From Chitinophaga rhizophila (GTDB taxonomy: Bacteria > Bacteroidota > Bacteroidia > Chitinophagales > Chitinophagaceae): a stretch of 64,000 nt of DNA. The notes under the pieces are model-generated. The model made no database searches. It was not told the DNA's origin and saw nothing but the letters and a program-made list of their open reading frames with translations. A program made the position numbers and the translations under genes. Where the stretch lies: contig NZ_JAICCF010000001.1 in the NCBI RefSeq assembly GCF_019492185.1, positions 1,984,001 to 2,048,000 of the forward strand, given 5' to 3'. Shown here one piece after another: positions 43,977 to 53,255 of this stretch; the first letter of the stretch is position 1; every line of letters begins with the position of its first letter.

Positions 43977-45434
43977 TTGAAGATACTGCTGACAGGCGCA
44001 AATGGCTATATAGGCCAGCGACTGATTCCCGTACTGCTGGAACAGGGACATCAGGTAATATGCTGCGTAAGGGATAAAGACAGGTTTAACCAGCAGCAGA
44101 ACTATCCGGTAGAGGTACTGGAAGTGGACTTCCTGCAATCTGAAGGAGCAACAGTCTTCCCTAAGGATGTTGATGTAGCGTACTATCTGGTACATTCTAT
44201 GAGCACACGGGGTAAGTTTGAGGAGAAGGAAACTGCCTCGGCTAAGCGTTTCGTGCAACTCATCAGTAATACCGATTGTAAGCAGATCATCTACCTGACG
44301 GGTATAGTCAACCAGGAAGACCTTTCAAGGCACTTAGGTTCAAGGTTGAAAGTAGAGAACATTCTGAAAGAGGGGCCGGTACCTTTAACCGCGTTGAGGG
44401 CCGGTATTATAGTAGGTTCCGGCAGTGCTTCCTTTGAAATTATCAGGGATCTGGTAGAGAAGTTGCCGGTAATGATCACACCCCGCTGGCTGAATACACG
44501 GTGTCAGCCGATAGCCATCAGAGACGTCATCTACTTCCTTTGTGGCGTGGCAGGCAGGGAAGATACTTATAATGCGAATTACGACATTGCCGGTCCGGAC
44601 GTACTTACTTATCGTCAGATGTTGCTACAATATGCGGAAGTAAGGCAACTGAAGCGTTATATTCTGACATTACCGGTAATGACACCCCGGTTGTCTTCTT
44701 ACTGGTTATATTTCATTACGTCTACCTCTTATCCGCTGGCAGTAAATTTGGTGGATAGCATGAAGGTAGATGTCACAGCGAGGCCTAACGATCTGGCCGG
44801 GAAACTGGGCATTCAACCCGTGCCCTATAAGAACGCAGTACAGCTAGCCTTCGGGAAGATAGAGCAGAACCTGGTGGCCAGCAGCTGGAAAGACTCCTTT
44901 TCTTCAGCCAACACCCCGCAGACGTGGATGGATAACATTGAAGTACCCACTTATGGCTGTCTGAAAGATGAGAAGAGTATACCAATCCGTAAGGATATGG
45001 ATACGGCCGCAGTGCTAGGGAATGTATGGCGGATAGGTGGCAATACCGGTTGGTATTATGCGAATACCCTCTGGCGTATACGGGGCTTTCTGGATAAAAT
45101 AGTTGGCGGAGTAGGCTTACGCAGAGGGCGACGCCATCCTGAGGATATCCATGCCGGCGATGCATTGGACTTCTGGCGGGTATTGGTGGCAGACAAGCAG
45201 CAGCGCAGGTTGTTACTGTTTGCGGAAATGAGATTACCCGGCGAAGCGTGGCTGGAGTTCCAGATAGTGGAGGAGGATCAGCAACCAGTATTGAAGCAAA
45301 CGGCTACTTTCCGGCCCCGCGGACTTTGGGGAAGGTTATACTGGTATGCGATGTTACCCTTCCATTACTTCATTTTCGGCGGTATGATTCGCCGGCTATC
45401 AAATGGAATAAAGGATAAAGGGAAAAAAGTGTAA
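43977..45434 (+). CDS. SDR-family NAD(P)-binding protein with DUF2867 C-terminal domain
   Basis: The 485-residue protein starts MKILLTGANGYIGQRLIPVL, whose TGANGYIG is an NAD(P)-binding motif. The first 300 residues resemble atypical SDRs (VDVAYYLVHSM, LRAGIIVGSGSASFEIIRDL). The last 150 form a DUF2867 domain (WYYANTLWRIRGFLDKIVGG, GEAWLEFQIVEEDQ). The catalytic YxxxK is not evident, as in other atypical SDRs that act as NADPH sensors or reductases of quinone-like compounds. It ends 33 bp before the TerC gene on the same strand, so they may share a transcript. Confidence 0.9.
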   Translation: MKILLTGANGYIGQRLIPVLLEQGHQVICCVRDKDRFNQQQNYPVEVLEVDFLQSEGATVFPKDVDVAYYLVHSMSTRGKFEEKETASAKRFVQLISNTDCKQIIYLTGIVNQEDLSRHLGSRLKVENILKEGPVPLTALRAGIIVGSGSASFEIIRDLVEKLPVMITPRWLNTRCQPIAIRDVIYFLCGVAGREDTYNANYDIAGPDVLTYRQMLLQYAEVRQLKRYILTLPVMTPRLSSYWLYFITSTSYPLAVNLVDSMKVDVTARPNDLAGKLGIQPVPYKNAVQLAFGKIEQNLVASSWKDSFSSANTPQTWMDNIEVPTYGCLKDEKSIPIRKDMDTAAVLGNVWRIGGNTGWYYANTLWRIRGFLDKIVGGVGLRRGRRHPEDIHAGDALDFWRVLVADKQQRRLLLFAEMRLPGEAWLEFQIVEEDQQPVLKQTATFRPRGLWGRLYWYAMLPFHYFIFGGMIRRLSNGIKDKGKKV

Positions 45435-45467
45435 GATTGAGCATCAAACCTATAATGCATATTGAAC

Positions 45468-46271
45468 ATGGAAAACATCTTTTCCGCTGAAGGCCTGTTT
45501 ACAATAGATTCACTGATCAGCCTTTTAACACTAAGCGTGCTGGAAATTGTATTGGGAATAGATAATATTGTCTTCATTTCCATCCTGGCAGGTAAGTTAC
45601 CTGCGGATCAACAGAAAAAAGCACGCAGGCTGGGTCTTACCCTGGCGATGTTTGTACGGATACTGCTATTACTGTCTATCAGCTGGATCATGTCGCTGAC
45701 TACCCCCCTGTTTAATGTCGGGGAATGGATAGGTATAGCGTCGCCCAAATGGCTGGAGGCTACTGCTATATCCGGCAGGGATTTAATTTTGTTGGTAGGC
45801 GGCTTGTTCCTCATCTACAAGAGTACCGCAGAGATTCATGAAAAGCTGGAAGGCGGAGAGCATGAATCAGAGAACTTTAAACCGGCCAGCTTTACCCGGA
45901 CAATCATACAGATATTGTTGCTGGATATTGTTTTCTCGCTGGATTCTGTTATTACAGCCGTGGGTATGGCAGACCATATCCAGATTATGATAGTAGCGGT
46001 AATTATTGCAGTAGGCGTAATGGTACTGGCAGCAGAAAGCATCAGCAACTTTGTAAATAAACATCCTACGGTGAAGATGCTGGCACTCTCCTTCCTGTTA
46101 TTGATTGGTGTGTCGCTGATTGCAGAAAGCTTTGAGCAGCACATCCCGAAAGGATATATCTACTTTGCGATGGCGTTCTCTGTATTTATAGAGATGCTGA
46201 ATCTGAAAATGAAGTCCAAGAGTACCAAACCAGTACAGTTACGTCAGCCCCGGCTGAAGGATCATTCATAA
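45468..46271 (+). CDS. TerC-family integral membrane protein
   Basis: The 267-residue protein starts at the ATG of MENIFSAEGLFTIDSLISLL; a TTG two codons upstream is unlikely. It has seven or so membrane helices with the TerC acidic signatures LGIDNIVFISILAGKL and FSLDSVITAVGMADH. TerC proteins bind or export metal ions, in particular manganese, and can protect against tellurite and envelope stress; which applies here is not readable. It follows the SDR/DUF2867 gene closely and ends before a terminator. Confidence 0.93.
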   Translation: MENIFSAEGLFTIDSLISLLTLSVLEIVLGIDNIVFISILAGKLPADQQKKARRLGLTLAMFVRILLLLSISWIMSLTTPLFNVGEWIGIASPKWLEATAISGRDLILLVGGLFLIYKSTAEIHEKLEGGEHESENFKPASFTRTIIQILLLDIVFSLDSVITAVGMADHIQIMIVAVIIAVGVMVLAAESISNFVNKHPTVKMLALSFLLLIGVSLIAESFEQHIPKGYIYFAMAFSVFIEMLNLKMKSKSTKPVQLRQPRLKDHS

Positions 46272-46291
46272 AAGACTATACATATTTATGG

Positions 46292-46318
46292 AAGCTGCCT
46301 CCTGACCCGGGGCAGCTT
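46292..46318 (+). terminator. terminator after the TerC gene
   Basis: AAGCTGCC and GGCAGCTT form a stem around a C-rich loop, followed by TTTTA. Confidence 0.8.
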
Positions 46319-46428
46319 TTACATTATACCCCTATCTGCCAGAAATTACTTAAATTACAGATGTTACTGCTTGAACCCTATAATCCCGAAGATATTACCC
46401 TGTAACAGTTTGCATCTCAATAAATACT

Positions 46429-47094
46429 ATGCGGTACCTGTCTTATTTCATATATATTGGCTGGCATTGGGGTATCGCCCTGGCATTGTTCATCATCCGG
46501 CATGAGATCCGGGGAGAGAAAAAATACGGTATCCGGACCATCGGCACAGACAACCTGGCGACAGAAGTGTCGGATGAGGACCGGCAACACATTGCTATGT
46601 ATGAGCCGGTTAACTATTATACCGCAACCTGGCTACTGGACCACCTTCAACCAACTGATCTGAAGACCACCCTGCTGGATGTAGGCTGTGGCAGAGGCAG
46701 AGTATTGGCTATGGGTGCCGCCTATGGATTCAAAGCATTGGCAGGTATTGACCTTTCCCCACGCCTGTATCAGTCGGCCGTCAAGATGCGGGACATGTTA
46801 TATACCCGTTATAAGAACATCCGGATCAGTGTTGCTTGTCAGGATGCCCGCAAGTATACCGTTCCTGAGACAGTGGGCGTCATTTTTCTGTTTAATCCTT
46901 TTGACGAGGTGATTATGGAGGACTTTATCAACAAGGTAAAAGAGAGTATTGACAGGAAGCAACGACCTGTTAAGGTGTTGTATGCCAACCCTCAATGTAA
47001 GCAGTTGTGGATAGATGCCGGCTTCCGGGAAACAGACTCATTTGTCAAAATGGACATCCTGAAGGGTTCGGTATTGGTAAGCACTCCTGGCTAG
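46429..47094 (+). CDS. class I SAM-dependent methyltransferase
   Basis: The 221-residue protein has an N-terminal hydrophobic helix (WHWGIALALFIIRH) and then a Rossmann-type methyltransferase: TTLLDVGCGRGRVLAMGAAY is motif I, LAGIDLSPRLY is motif II, and GVIFLFNPFDEVIM is motif IV with NPFD in place of NPPY. The substrate is unknown. The single N-terminal hydrophobic stretch may tether it to the membrane. It stands alone between the TerC and acyltransferase genes. Confidence 0.88.
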   Translation: MRYLSYFIYIGWHWGIALALFIIRHEIRGEKKYGIRTIGTDNLATEVSDEDRQHIAMYEPVNYYTATWLLDHLQPTDLKTTLLDVGCGRGRVLAMGAAYGFKALAGIDLSPRLYQSAVKMRDMLYTRYKNIRISVACQDARKYTVPETVGVIFLFNPFDEVIMEDFINKVKESIDRKQRPVKVLYANPQCKQLWIDAGFRETDSFVKMDILKGSVLVSTPG

Positions 47095-47159
47095 ACGCTA
47101 CTTGTTATAGTAGTTAAAATGCCCTCTTTTAAGTAAGGGAACCAACAGGTGAGAGAAAG

Positions 47160-47167
47160 TATCTTTG
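47160..47167 (+). promoter_or_regulatory. Bacteroidota -7 element of the acyltransferase gene
   Basis: TATCTTTG fits TAnnTTTG and lies 30 bp before the chosen ATG. It falls inside the coding extension that an upstream GTG start would add, which supports the downstream start. No clear -33 box is seen. Confidence 0.45.
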
Positions 47168-47196
47168 TCTTACCATACTTTAGAAAAACTTTTATC

Positions 47197-48204
47197 ATGA
47201 ACACACAACGGAAGGTAGAGAGCCTGAGCTTCCTAAGGGCACTTGCTGTGCTGATGGTATGCTTTTGCCACTTTGGTCAACCATTTAATGAGGGTAACGC
47301 CTTTGCAGGAACTTTTAATGCATTTCATGAATATGGCAAATACGGCGTACAGGTATTTTTTGTTATCTCCGGATTTGTGATTCCCCTTAGTCTGGACAAA
47401 GGACGTTATCAGCTGGAACACTATGGAAAGTTTCTATTAAAACGCCTGATCCGTTTACATCCTCCATACCTCATTGCGCTGGGCATCACACTGGTTGTAC
47501 TGGCATTATCCACAGCAGTAAAACATATTGCTTTTCCCGAAACCACCTGGTCTGTTTTCCTTAGTCTTTTTTACCTGCATCACCCAGACTCCAATCCGGT
47601 ATTCTGGACACTGAAGGTAGAAGCGGAATACTATCTGTTTATCGGGTTATTCTTTGTATTACTGCAAAAGTATCAGCGATTGACACTGGCAGTAAGCATT
47701 CCTTTATTTATGCTGCTTAGCCAGACAGCAGTAGTGAACTACATAGACCTTTTTAGTCATCTGTTATACTTTATGATAGGCATCATTGGCTATGTGATGT
47801 ACATGAAAGGCGGGAAAAACTGGCTGGAAGCAGGGTATATTACAGCGATAGTTGCATTTACCTATCTCTTTGATGGGGCCGCGCCGACTATTGCCGCAAC
47901 GTTCACAATCCTGGTGATTATGCTATATACCGGCAAGGTGCATAAATCATTTGATTTTCTGGGGGAGATCTCTTATTCAGTATACTTACTACATTTCCCG
48001 TTGGGGATAAAGCTTATCAATCTTGCAGGCCGGTATGTCAAGCCTCAGTATGATATAGCGCTGTTTGTTTTCACTGTATTATTCTGCCTGGGTGTGGGAT
48101 ATGTATTCTGGAAGTACATAGAGCGTCCATTCTCTGAAAGATCAAACAGGATTAAATATGCGCCCCGGAAGACGGTGCAGATGGAAGTTGCCGCCGCAGC
48201 CTGA
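47197..48204 (+). CDS. acyltransferase 3 family membrane protein (OafA/YrhL type)
   Basis: The 335-residue protein has about ten membrane helices. It starts MNTQRKVESLSFLRALAVLM with the catalytic-type His in CFCHFGQPF, then YGVQVFFVISGFVIPLSL and WTLKVEAEYYLF, the normal family pattern, and ends with the basic tail after YIERPFSERSNRIKYAP. These enzymes move acetyl or other acyl groups to surface glycans or antibiotics. There is no C-terminal SGNH domain. A GTG start 48 bases upstream would place the promoter inside the gene. Confidence 0.92.
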   Translation: MNTQRKVESLSFLRALAVLMVCFCHFGQPFNEGNAFAGTFNAFHEYGKYGVQVFFVISGFVIPLSLDKGRYQLEHYGKFLLKRLIRLHPPYLIALGITLVVLALSTAVKHIAFPETTWSVFLSLFYLHHPDSNPVFWTLKVEAEYYLFIGLFFVLLQKYQRLTLAVSIPLFMLLSQTAVVNYIDLFSHLLYFMIGIIGYVMYMKGGKNWLEAGYITAIVAFTYLFDGAAPTIAATFTILVIMLYTGKVHKSFDFLGEISYSVYLLHFPLGIKLINLAGRYVKPQYDIALFVFTVLFCLGVGYVFWKYIERPFSERSNRIKYAPRKTVQMEVAAAA

Positions 48205-48227
48205 GTCAATTAAACTGATTATATAAG

Positions 48228-48261
48228 AAAAGCCAGTGAAACGATGATTTCACTGGCTTTT
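48228..48261. terminator. bidirectional terminator between acyltransferase and thioesterase genes
   Basis: AAAAGCCAGTGAAA and TTTCACTGGCTTTT form a perfect 14-bp stem with a 6-base loop and T-rich tails on both strands. Confidence 0.9.
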
Positions 48262-48290
48262 TTGTGTATGATAACTGTTTAAAGCTGGTA

Positions 48291-48686
48291 TTAGCCTTCT
48301 TCGCGTAACCGTTCATCGGTGTAGGTAATCCTGGTACGTCCATGTGGCCAGGGAGTACCATTTTCATCCACGCTTACAAATACCATTTTATCCACAGTCA
48401 GGATGGTTTTCTGGGTGATTTTATTTCTCACCTGACAGGTCAGCGTCAGGGAGGTACGCCCGAAGTGAGTAGCTTTTATGCCCAGTTCTACAATATCGCC
48501 CTGTTTTGCAGAACTGACGAAGTTGATCTCGGACATATACTTGGTCACACATCTGTTAGTTCCCAGCTGTATGATAGAATAGATGGCTGCCTCTTCATCT
48601 ATCCACCGCAGCAGGCTACCTCCGAATAAGGTACCATGTGCGTTAAGGTCTTCCGGTTTAACCCATTTGCGCGTATAAAAATTCAT
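48291..48686 (-). CDS. hotdog-fold acyl-CoA thioesterase (YciA-like)
   Basis: The 131-residue protein is a single hotdog domain: LNAHGTLFGGSLLRWIDEEA covers the long helix with the catalytic Asp, and EINFVSSAKQGDIVELGIK and GRTSLTLTCQVRN are the following strands. It hydrolyses acyl-CoA thioesters, probably as a hexamer or similar. It is cytoplasmic and stands alone. Confidence 0.92.
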   Translation of the reverse strand: MNFYTRKWVKPEDLNAHGTLFGGSLLRWIDEEAAIYSIIQLGTNRCVTKYMSEINFVSSAKQGDIVELGIKATHFGRTSLTLTCQVRNKITQKTILTVDKMVFVSVDENGTPWPHGRTRITYTDERLREEG

Positions 48687-48757
48687 TGCTCTGTTATTTA
48701 GCCGTACACGTATAGTTGCAAAATTATACTACAGCGGTAACAAATGCAGAATTGATT

Positions 48758-49294
48758 TTAAGTGTTCTGTCTGGAATAGCGTAGCATGACTACACCGGTA
48801 GAGTAAGTTTGGGTTTCTTCCAGTTTAAAACGGCGCTCGAAAGTACTGCCTTCAAACAGGGAGATGCCTTCTCCGATGATAACGGGTATGACATGGATGA
48901 TCATTTCATCAATCCAGTCATGTTGAAGAAACAGGGTATTGAGCTTGCCCCCTCCTATCAGCCAGATATCTTTACCTGGGGTTTGCTGCAGGTGGTCAAT
49001 AAAAGCCGGAATATCGTTACGGATGAACTTTATATTGTCAGTGTCTTCACCGGCAGCGGAACGGGTAAATATATAGCTCATTTTATCGCCGTAGGGCCAG
49101 GGCTCGAGTGAATCCCTTACGACGCTATAGGTGGCGTTCCCCATGATAGTAGTGTCAATACGGGAAAGCAGGTCTGCATATCCATAGTCGTCATTTTCCG
49201 GATATGGAAATTCAGTCAGCCATTTGATATCATCGTCTTTACGGGCAATAAAGCCATCGAGGCTAATAGCTATGTAGAGGATTATCTTTCTCAT
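48758..49294 (-). CDS. dihydrofolate reductase family / RibD C-terminal domain protein
   Basis: The 178-residue protein starts MRKIILYIAISLDGFIARKD, typical of the stand-alone RibD_C (DHFR-like) group, and has TTIMGNATYSVV, DIWLIGGGKLNTLFL for nucleotide binding, and VIPVIIGEGISLFEGS. It should bind NADPH, but its substrate is unknown; it is not the essential folate enzyme. It is followed by the thioesterase gene on the same strand 70 bp away. Confidence 0.92.
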   Translation of the reverse strand: MRKIILYIAISLDGFIARKDDDIKWLTEFPYPENDDYGYADLLSRIDTTIMGNATYSVVRDSLEPWPYGDKMSYIFTRSAAGEDTDNIKFIRNDIPAFIDHLQQTPGKDIWLIGGGKLNTLFLQHDWIDEMIIHVIPVIIGEGISLFEGSTFERRFKLEETQTYSTGVVMLRYSRQNT

Positions 49295-49355
49295 AGGGGT
49301 ATTTTTTACAAATGTTAAGTTTTTTGAACAACCGGGTTACGTATGGGTAATAAAA

Positions 49356-49376
49356 AAACCGCTGCAAGAGCGGTTT
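49356..49376 (-). terminator. terminator after tRNA-Gln(TTG)
   Basis: On the minus strand AAACCGCT-CTTGC-AGCGGTTT is followed by TTTTATTAC. It lies 10 bases after the tRNA 3' end. Confidence 0.9.
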
Positions 49377-49386
49377 CTTTATTCTG

Positions 49387-49457
49387 TTGTCCTACCAGGA
49401 TTCGAACCTAGACAGTCTGAACCAAAATCAGATGTACTACCATTATACTATAGGACA
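49387..49457 (-). tRNA. tRNA-Gln (anticodon TTG)
   Basis: On the minus strand the acceptor stem TGTCCTA/TAGGACA is perfect, the anticodon stem TCTGA/TCAGA encloses TTTTGGT with anticodon TTG, and the T-arm has GGTTCGAATCC. The discriminator is A. It is the wobble-capable glutamine tRNA, paired in this window with the CTG isoacceptor at 17401. Confidence 0.96.
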
Positions 49458-49473
49458 GCGCGATTTGGGATGG

Positions 49474-49503
49474 CGAAATTAGTATTTTTTTTTAATCTGC
49501 AAA
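49474..49503 (-). promoter_or_regulatory. Bacteroidota-type promoter of tRNA-Gln(TTG)
   Basis: On the minus strand TTTG is followed after 18 bases, including a run of nine A, by TAATTTCG, one mismatch from TAnnTTTG. Transcription would start near 49468, about 10 bases before the tRNA. Confidence 0.65.
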
Positions 49504-49518
49504 AAAATTCTTGAAATT

Positions 49519-50571
49519 TTATTCAGATTCTGTCAAATTTATCACTTTCTCCTCTACAGAAGCTGGGGGAATCCACTCCATACAGGCATGATCCCCGCGG
49601 AAGCAAGGCTTGTTGCCGAAGATGGAACAGGGCCTGCAGGAAAGGTTTTCCAGTTGTACCGCATTCTTTTCATCCTGGCCAAACCCCATAAAGCCGGCGT
49701 ATGGATGGGTAGCGCCCCATATAGATACAACCGGCACTCCAAATAGAGACGCCAGGTGCATATTGGCAGAGTCCATACTGATCATGACATCGAAGTTACT
49801 AATGATGGCCATTTCCTGTGGCAGGCGGAATCTTCCTGCTACAACGACAGCCTCAGGATATTTTACAGCCAGGGAAGTTAGTTGGGCGACTTCTGTTGCG
49901 CCCCCGCCCATCAGCAATACCTTGGTATGTTTTCTTTTTACCAGGGCGGCTAGTACCTCTTCTATTTTAGCTAGCGGGTAAGTTTTCTCTTTGTAAGTAG
50001 CAAAAGGTGCCAATCCAATCCATTTATCTCCATTCTTAGGACCAGTAACTTCCCGAATCTCATTACTTAGCTCCTGACGGGTGAAAACGGGACGATCTGG
50101 GTGAATGGTGACCGGGAGGTTCAATTTCCTGAAGACCGCCGCATATCGCTCAATAGTACTGGTTAATGGTACCAGGACTTTTGCTTCCGGACGGGCAAGC
50201 GCTTTCTTTTCTGCCCTGCCTTTGTCAATAGCAGCTACTGGCCTGCCACTTAATTTGAAGAAGGTACGCACGATCTGTGAGCGCAGTACATGATGCAGAT
50301 CGGCAACAGCGTTAATCTGGTAGGTCTGGTTCAGTTCACGAAACAGGCGGAAGAGGCCTTTGAAACCGTTATGAGCACCTTTCAGATCAGCAGGATGGAA
50401 TATAAGCCTGGGAATACCGGCACAAAGAGCGCCCCAGTTCTTGTTAGAGACAAAAACGATCTGTATATCAGGATGTTGTTCCAATACCTGCTGCATTACC
50501 GGAATGGTCATTGCCACGTCTCCCATGGCGGAAAACCGGATTGCCAGTATAGTTTTCAGATGTTGAGGCAT
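49519..50571 (-). CDS. glycosyltransferase family 9 (heptosyltransferase-like)
   Basis: The 350-residue GT-B enzyme starts ILAIRFSAMGDVAMTIPVMQ, the GT9 signature, and has the C-terminal nucleotide-sugar site ISMDSANMHLASLFGVPVVS followed by IWGATHPYAGF. A Cys cluster near the end (SCRPCSIFGNKPCFRGDHAC) is common in this Bacteroidota subgroup. It adds a heptose-like sugar to lipopolysaccharide core or a related glycan. The DUF4254 gene lies directly upstream on the same strand with 3 bp between, a pairing seen in other Bacteroidota. Confidence 0.92.
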   Translation of the reverse strand: MPQHLKTILAIRFSAMGDVAMTIPVMQQVLEQHPDIQIVFVSNKNWGALCAGIPRLIFHPADLKGAHNGFKGLFRLFRELNQTYQINAVADLHHVLRSQIVRTFFKLSGRPVAAIDKGRAEKKALARPEAKVLVPLTSTIERYAAVFRKLNLPVTIHPDRPVFTRQELSNEIREVTGPKNGDKWIGLAPFATYKEKTYPLAKIEEVLAALVKRKHTKVLLMGGGATEVAQLTSLAVKYPEAVVVAGRFRLPQEMAIISNFDVMISMDSANMHLASLFGVPVVSIWGATHPYAGFMGFGQDEKNAVQLENLSCRPCSIFGNKPCFRGDHACMEWIPPASVEEKVINLTESE

Positions 50572-50574
50572 AGA

Positions 50575-51177
50575 CTATTTTCCCTTGTAGAGCACCGGAT
50601 TTAAGGAAGGATCGTTATACATCTTCATCTGCTTATAGACTTTCATGTATTTCCGTCCAGCAGCGATATCTTCCAGTAACTGGCTGATAGCACTACCCAG
50701 ATCCTGACGCTGTTCCAGGAGGATATCCAGTTTACGCTGGCAGGCCTCACGGTGTTCCGGAGTAGCGTCAGCACGGGTTGCTTCCTCCCGCATATGGAAT
50801 ATTTTCAATGCCAGGATAGACAGGCGGTCTATTGCCCAGGCAGGACTTTCTGTATTAATAGTCGCACCGGCTGCCGCTGGAGTATCTTTGTATTTGTCAA
50901 GGAAATAACCGTCAATATACTCTACCACATCAGTACGCTCCTGGTTAGAGCGATCGATCCACCGCTTGATTTCCAACGCCTTTACCGGATCTATTAATGG
51001 GTCGCGGATGATGTCCTCCAGGTGCCACTGCACAGTATCAATCCAGTTTTTCAGGTACAGGAGGTGCTCAAAAGCTGTTTTTTCATAAGGATTATGGATA
51101 GGCTGGTGTACGCTGTTGTGTACATGATAATCAGCTATACACTGATCAAATATCTTATTATACAATTCTGTAGACAT
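50575..51177 (-). CDS. DUF4254 domain protein
   Basis: The 200-residue protein is entirely helical and cytoplasmic. HNPYEKTAFEHLLYLKNWID and WHLEDIIRDPLIDPVKALEI are diagnostic of DUF4254, as is SPAWAIDRLSILALKIFHMR. The family has no known activity, but it is typically next to a GT9 gene as here (3-bp spacing), so a role in LPS or surface-glycan assembly is a reasonable inference. Confidence 0.9.
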   Translation of the reverse strand: MSTELYNKIFDQCIADYHVHNSVHQPIHNPYEKTAFEHLLYLKNWIDTVQWHLEDIIRDPLIDPVKALEIKRWIDRSNQERTDVVEYIDGYFLDKYKDTPAAAGATINTESPAWAIDRLSILALKIFHMREEATRADATPEHREACQRKLDILLEQRQDLGSAISQLLEDIAAGRKYMKVYKQMKMYNDPSLNPVLYKGK

Positions 51178-51332
51178 GGGGCAAATGTATATAAATTGAT
51201 GAAATAGTTCATAATAGGCTAGTTTCTACCCACTTTCCGACAGCTGAAATGCCCTGCTACAGAGGCTTAACATTCAAGTAACATGTGCTGCGTACATTTA
51301 TTTTCCATTATAGCAACCATATATCAAGCACT

Positions 51333-51851
51333 ATGTCTGATAACCCATCCAAAATACTCTTTGGGCAGTTATTTGAAGCCAACAGGGAGAAGGTGTACAG
51401 GTTCGCATTTAAGCTTACTGATGACCGTCAGCGGGCAGAGGAAGTGACACAACAGTGTTTCATCAAACTTTGGGAGAATATTCACAAGGTGAATAAGGAT
51501 CAGGACGTATTCCCCCTCCTGTTCGTATTTGTCAAACATATTGTGATTGATGAGACCAGAAAACTATACCGCGAAAGAAAATCACTGTCAGAACTATCAA
51601 CAGGGCAGGCAACAGCAGAAAGCGGAGATGAAGATTCGCTCATGCGGAAGGAATTTAGCCAGCAGGTACATAAACTGATAGAACAAATGCCTGAACAACG
51701 GCGGAATATCTATCTACTGAGCCGTGACAAAGGTAAAAGCCATAAAGAGATCGCTGACCAATTAAGCTTGTCGCCCACTACTGTAAGAAATCATCTTAAT
51801 CTTGCCCTGCAGTATATCAGGCGGGAAATGATGGCGCATTATGATATGTAA
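51333..51851 (+). CDS. ECF sigma factor (RNA polymerase sigma-70, FecI-like)
   Basis: The 172-residue protein starts MSDNPSKILFGQLFEANREK; a longer frame of 16 codons upstream is possible. Region 2 covers VYRFAFKLTDDRQRAEEVTQ and WENIHKVNKDQDVFPLLF; region 4 is EQMPEQRRNIYLLSRDKGKS followed by HKEIADQLSLSPTTVRNHLN. The type is that of Bacteroidota ECF factors normally followed by FecR. Here the next gene, 21 bp downstream, encodes an S41 protease lipoprotein instead. The FecR gene in this window lies 8 kb away on the other strand. Confidence 0.95.
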   Translation: MSDNPSKILFGQLFEANREKVYRFAFKLTDDRQRAEEVTQQCFIKLWENIHKVNKDQDVFPLLFVFVKHIVIDETRKLYRERKSLSELSTGQATAESGDEDSLMRKEFSQQVHKLIEQMPEQRRNIYLLSRDKGKSHKEIADQLSLSPTTVRNHLNLALQYIRREMMAHYDM

Positions 51852-51872
51852 ACAGATTAACCCTACAGTGAT

Positions 51873-53255
51873 ATGCTTCGGAAGCCCCTTTTCATGATAA
51901 CAGCTTCTTTACTGGTCATTAGCTGCTCAAAAGATGATGCAGATAAGCCCGCAGTGCCTACAGGTGTAGTAACCCGGCATGAGGTCAATACCTGGATACT
52001 AGACAGCATGAGATACTTCTACCTCTGGAACCACACATTACCTGCCAGGGCAGATAGTCAGCCGTCAGCTATAGATTTCTTCAGTATGTTGAAAGACAAG
52101 GCTGATAGGTTCTCGACTATCTACCGCCCTGACAATCCATCCTCTAATACCAGGTATATGCTGCATACCTTTGGACTAACCTTTAATATCATCAGCCATA
52201 CCAGTGCACCAGGCGGAGCAATTGGTGTTGTACAACTGACCGTACCCGGCTCCGGGCCTGCAAACCTTGGCATCAAAAGAGGAGATTATTTCATTGCTAT
52301 CAATGGTACAATACTTACCCCTGACAACGCAGCATCGCTGAGCCGGTCCATGCTGAACAGCAATGATGCTGTACTCACAATGGCCACTGCTGACAATAAT
52401 GTAATTACGAAACGCGCAGACATCACCCTGAATGCCAGGACCATCAGAGAACAGCCTATATACAAACAAGATATCCGGAAGGTGAATGGTAAGAATGTAG
52501 CCTACCTGTTCTACAATGCATTTAACGACAGCTACAATGCGAATGTCATTCATGCATTCACCCAGTTCAAAAGCGTTGGAGCCACAGAGCTGATTCTCGA
52601 CTTGCGTTATAATCCAGGGGGCAGTGTAGCAGGTGCCGCCTTACTTAATGCCCTAGTTGCGCCAGATATTGATGAAAATAGCACCTTCGCTAAATATGCA
52701 GGTAATAACAATATGGGACATCGCACTGTTTCATTTAAGTCTGCTTTATCAGTGCCAGAGAATAATGCTCCTATACAATTTAGTAGTCTTACTGACGCCA
52801 GATTGTCCTTGCAGCGCATATTTATCCTTACCGGACCACAAACAGCTTCCGCGGCTGAACTTACCATTAATACGCTGAAACCTTATATGCAGGTAATACA
52901 GATCGGGCAGTCTACACTTGGAAAAGATAAAGCAGCAGTTATTATCACAGATATGCGTGCTCCGCAGCGTATACCATATACTTTACTACCTGTCACTTAC
53001 AATCTGTTCAATGCTAGAGATGCAGGCGGTTATGTGGATGGTATTACTCCGGACTACCAGGTAGATGAAATGGGCAAGTTACCATTGGCCGAAATTGGAG
53101 AAGAAAGTGACCCTCTGATAGCCAAAGCAATTGCTATCATATCAGGCGGCGGAAGAGAACATATACTCCCAGAGAAGTCAGTGAAACGCTACTTTGATGC
53201 CCAGGGTGACATAGCAGACAAGAACATCCTAAAGATACCAACGGTATTAAGATAA
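51873..53255 (+). CDS. S41-family peptidase lipoprotein (CtpA/Tsp-like)
   Basis: The 460-residue lipoprotein has lipobox VISC with Cys18. An N-terminal helical segment (WILDSMRYFYLWNHTLPARA) is followed by a PDZ-like domain (about 95-185; LGIKRGDYFIAINGTILTPD) and the S41 core: ELILDLRYNPGGSVAGAALL, Ser326 in GPQTASAAEL and Lys351 in TLGKDKAA form the Ser-Lys dyad. It may be surface-exposed or periplasmic and should degrade peptides or proteins. Close coupling to an ECF sigma gene is unusual and suggests a regulatory or shared-stress role, for example cutting an anti-sigma factor; that is inference. Confidence 0.93.
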   Translation: MLRKPLFMITASLLVISCSKDDADKPAVPTGVVTRHEVNTWILDSMRYFYLWNHTLPARADSQPSAIDFFSMLKDKADRFSTIYRPDNPSSNTRYMLHTFGLTFNIISHTSAPGGAIGVVQLTVPGSGPANLGIKRGDYFIAINGTILTPDNAASLSRSMLNSNDAVLTMATADNNVITKRADITLNARTIREQPIYKQDIRKVNGKNVAYLFYNAFNDSYNANVIHAFTQFKSVGATELILDLRYNPGGSVAGAALLNALVAPDIDENSTFAKYAGNNNMGHRTVSFKSALSVPENNAPIQFSSLTDARLSLQRIFILTGPQTASAAELTINTLKPYMQVIQIGQSTLGKDKAAVIITDMRAPQRIPYTLLPVTYNLFNARDAGGYVDGITPDYQVDEMGKLPLAEIGEESDPLIAKAIAIISGGGREHILPEKSVKRYFDAQGDIADKNILKIPTVLR

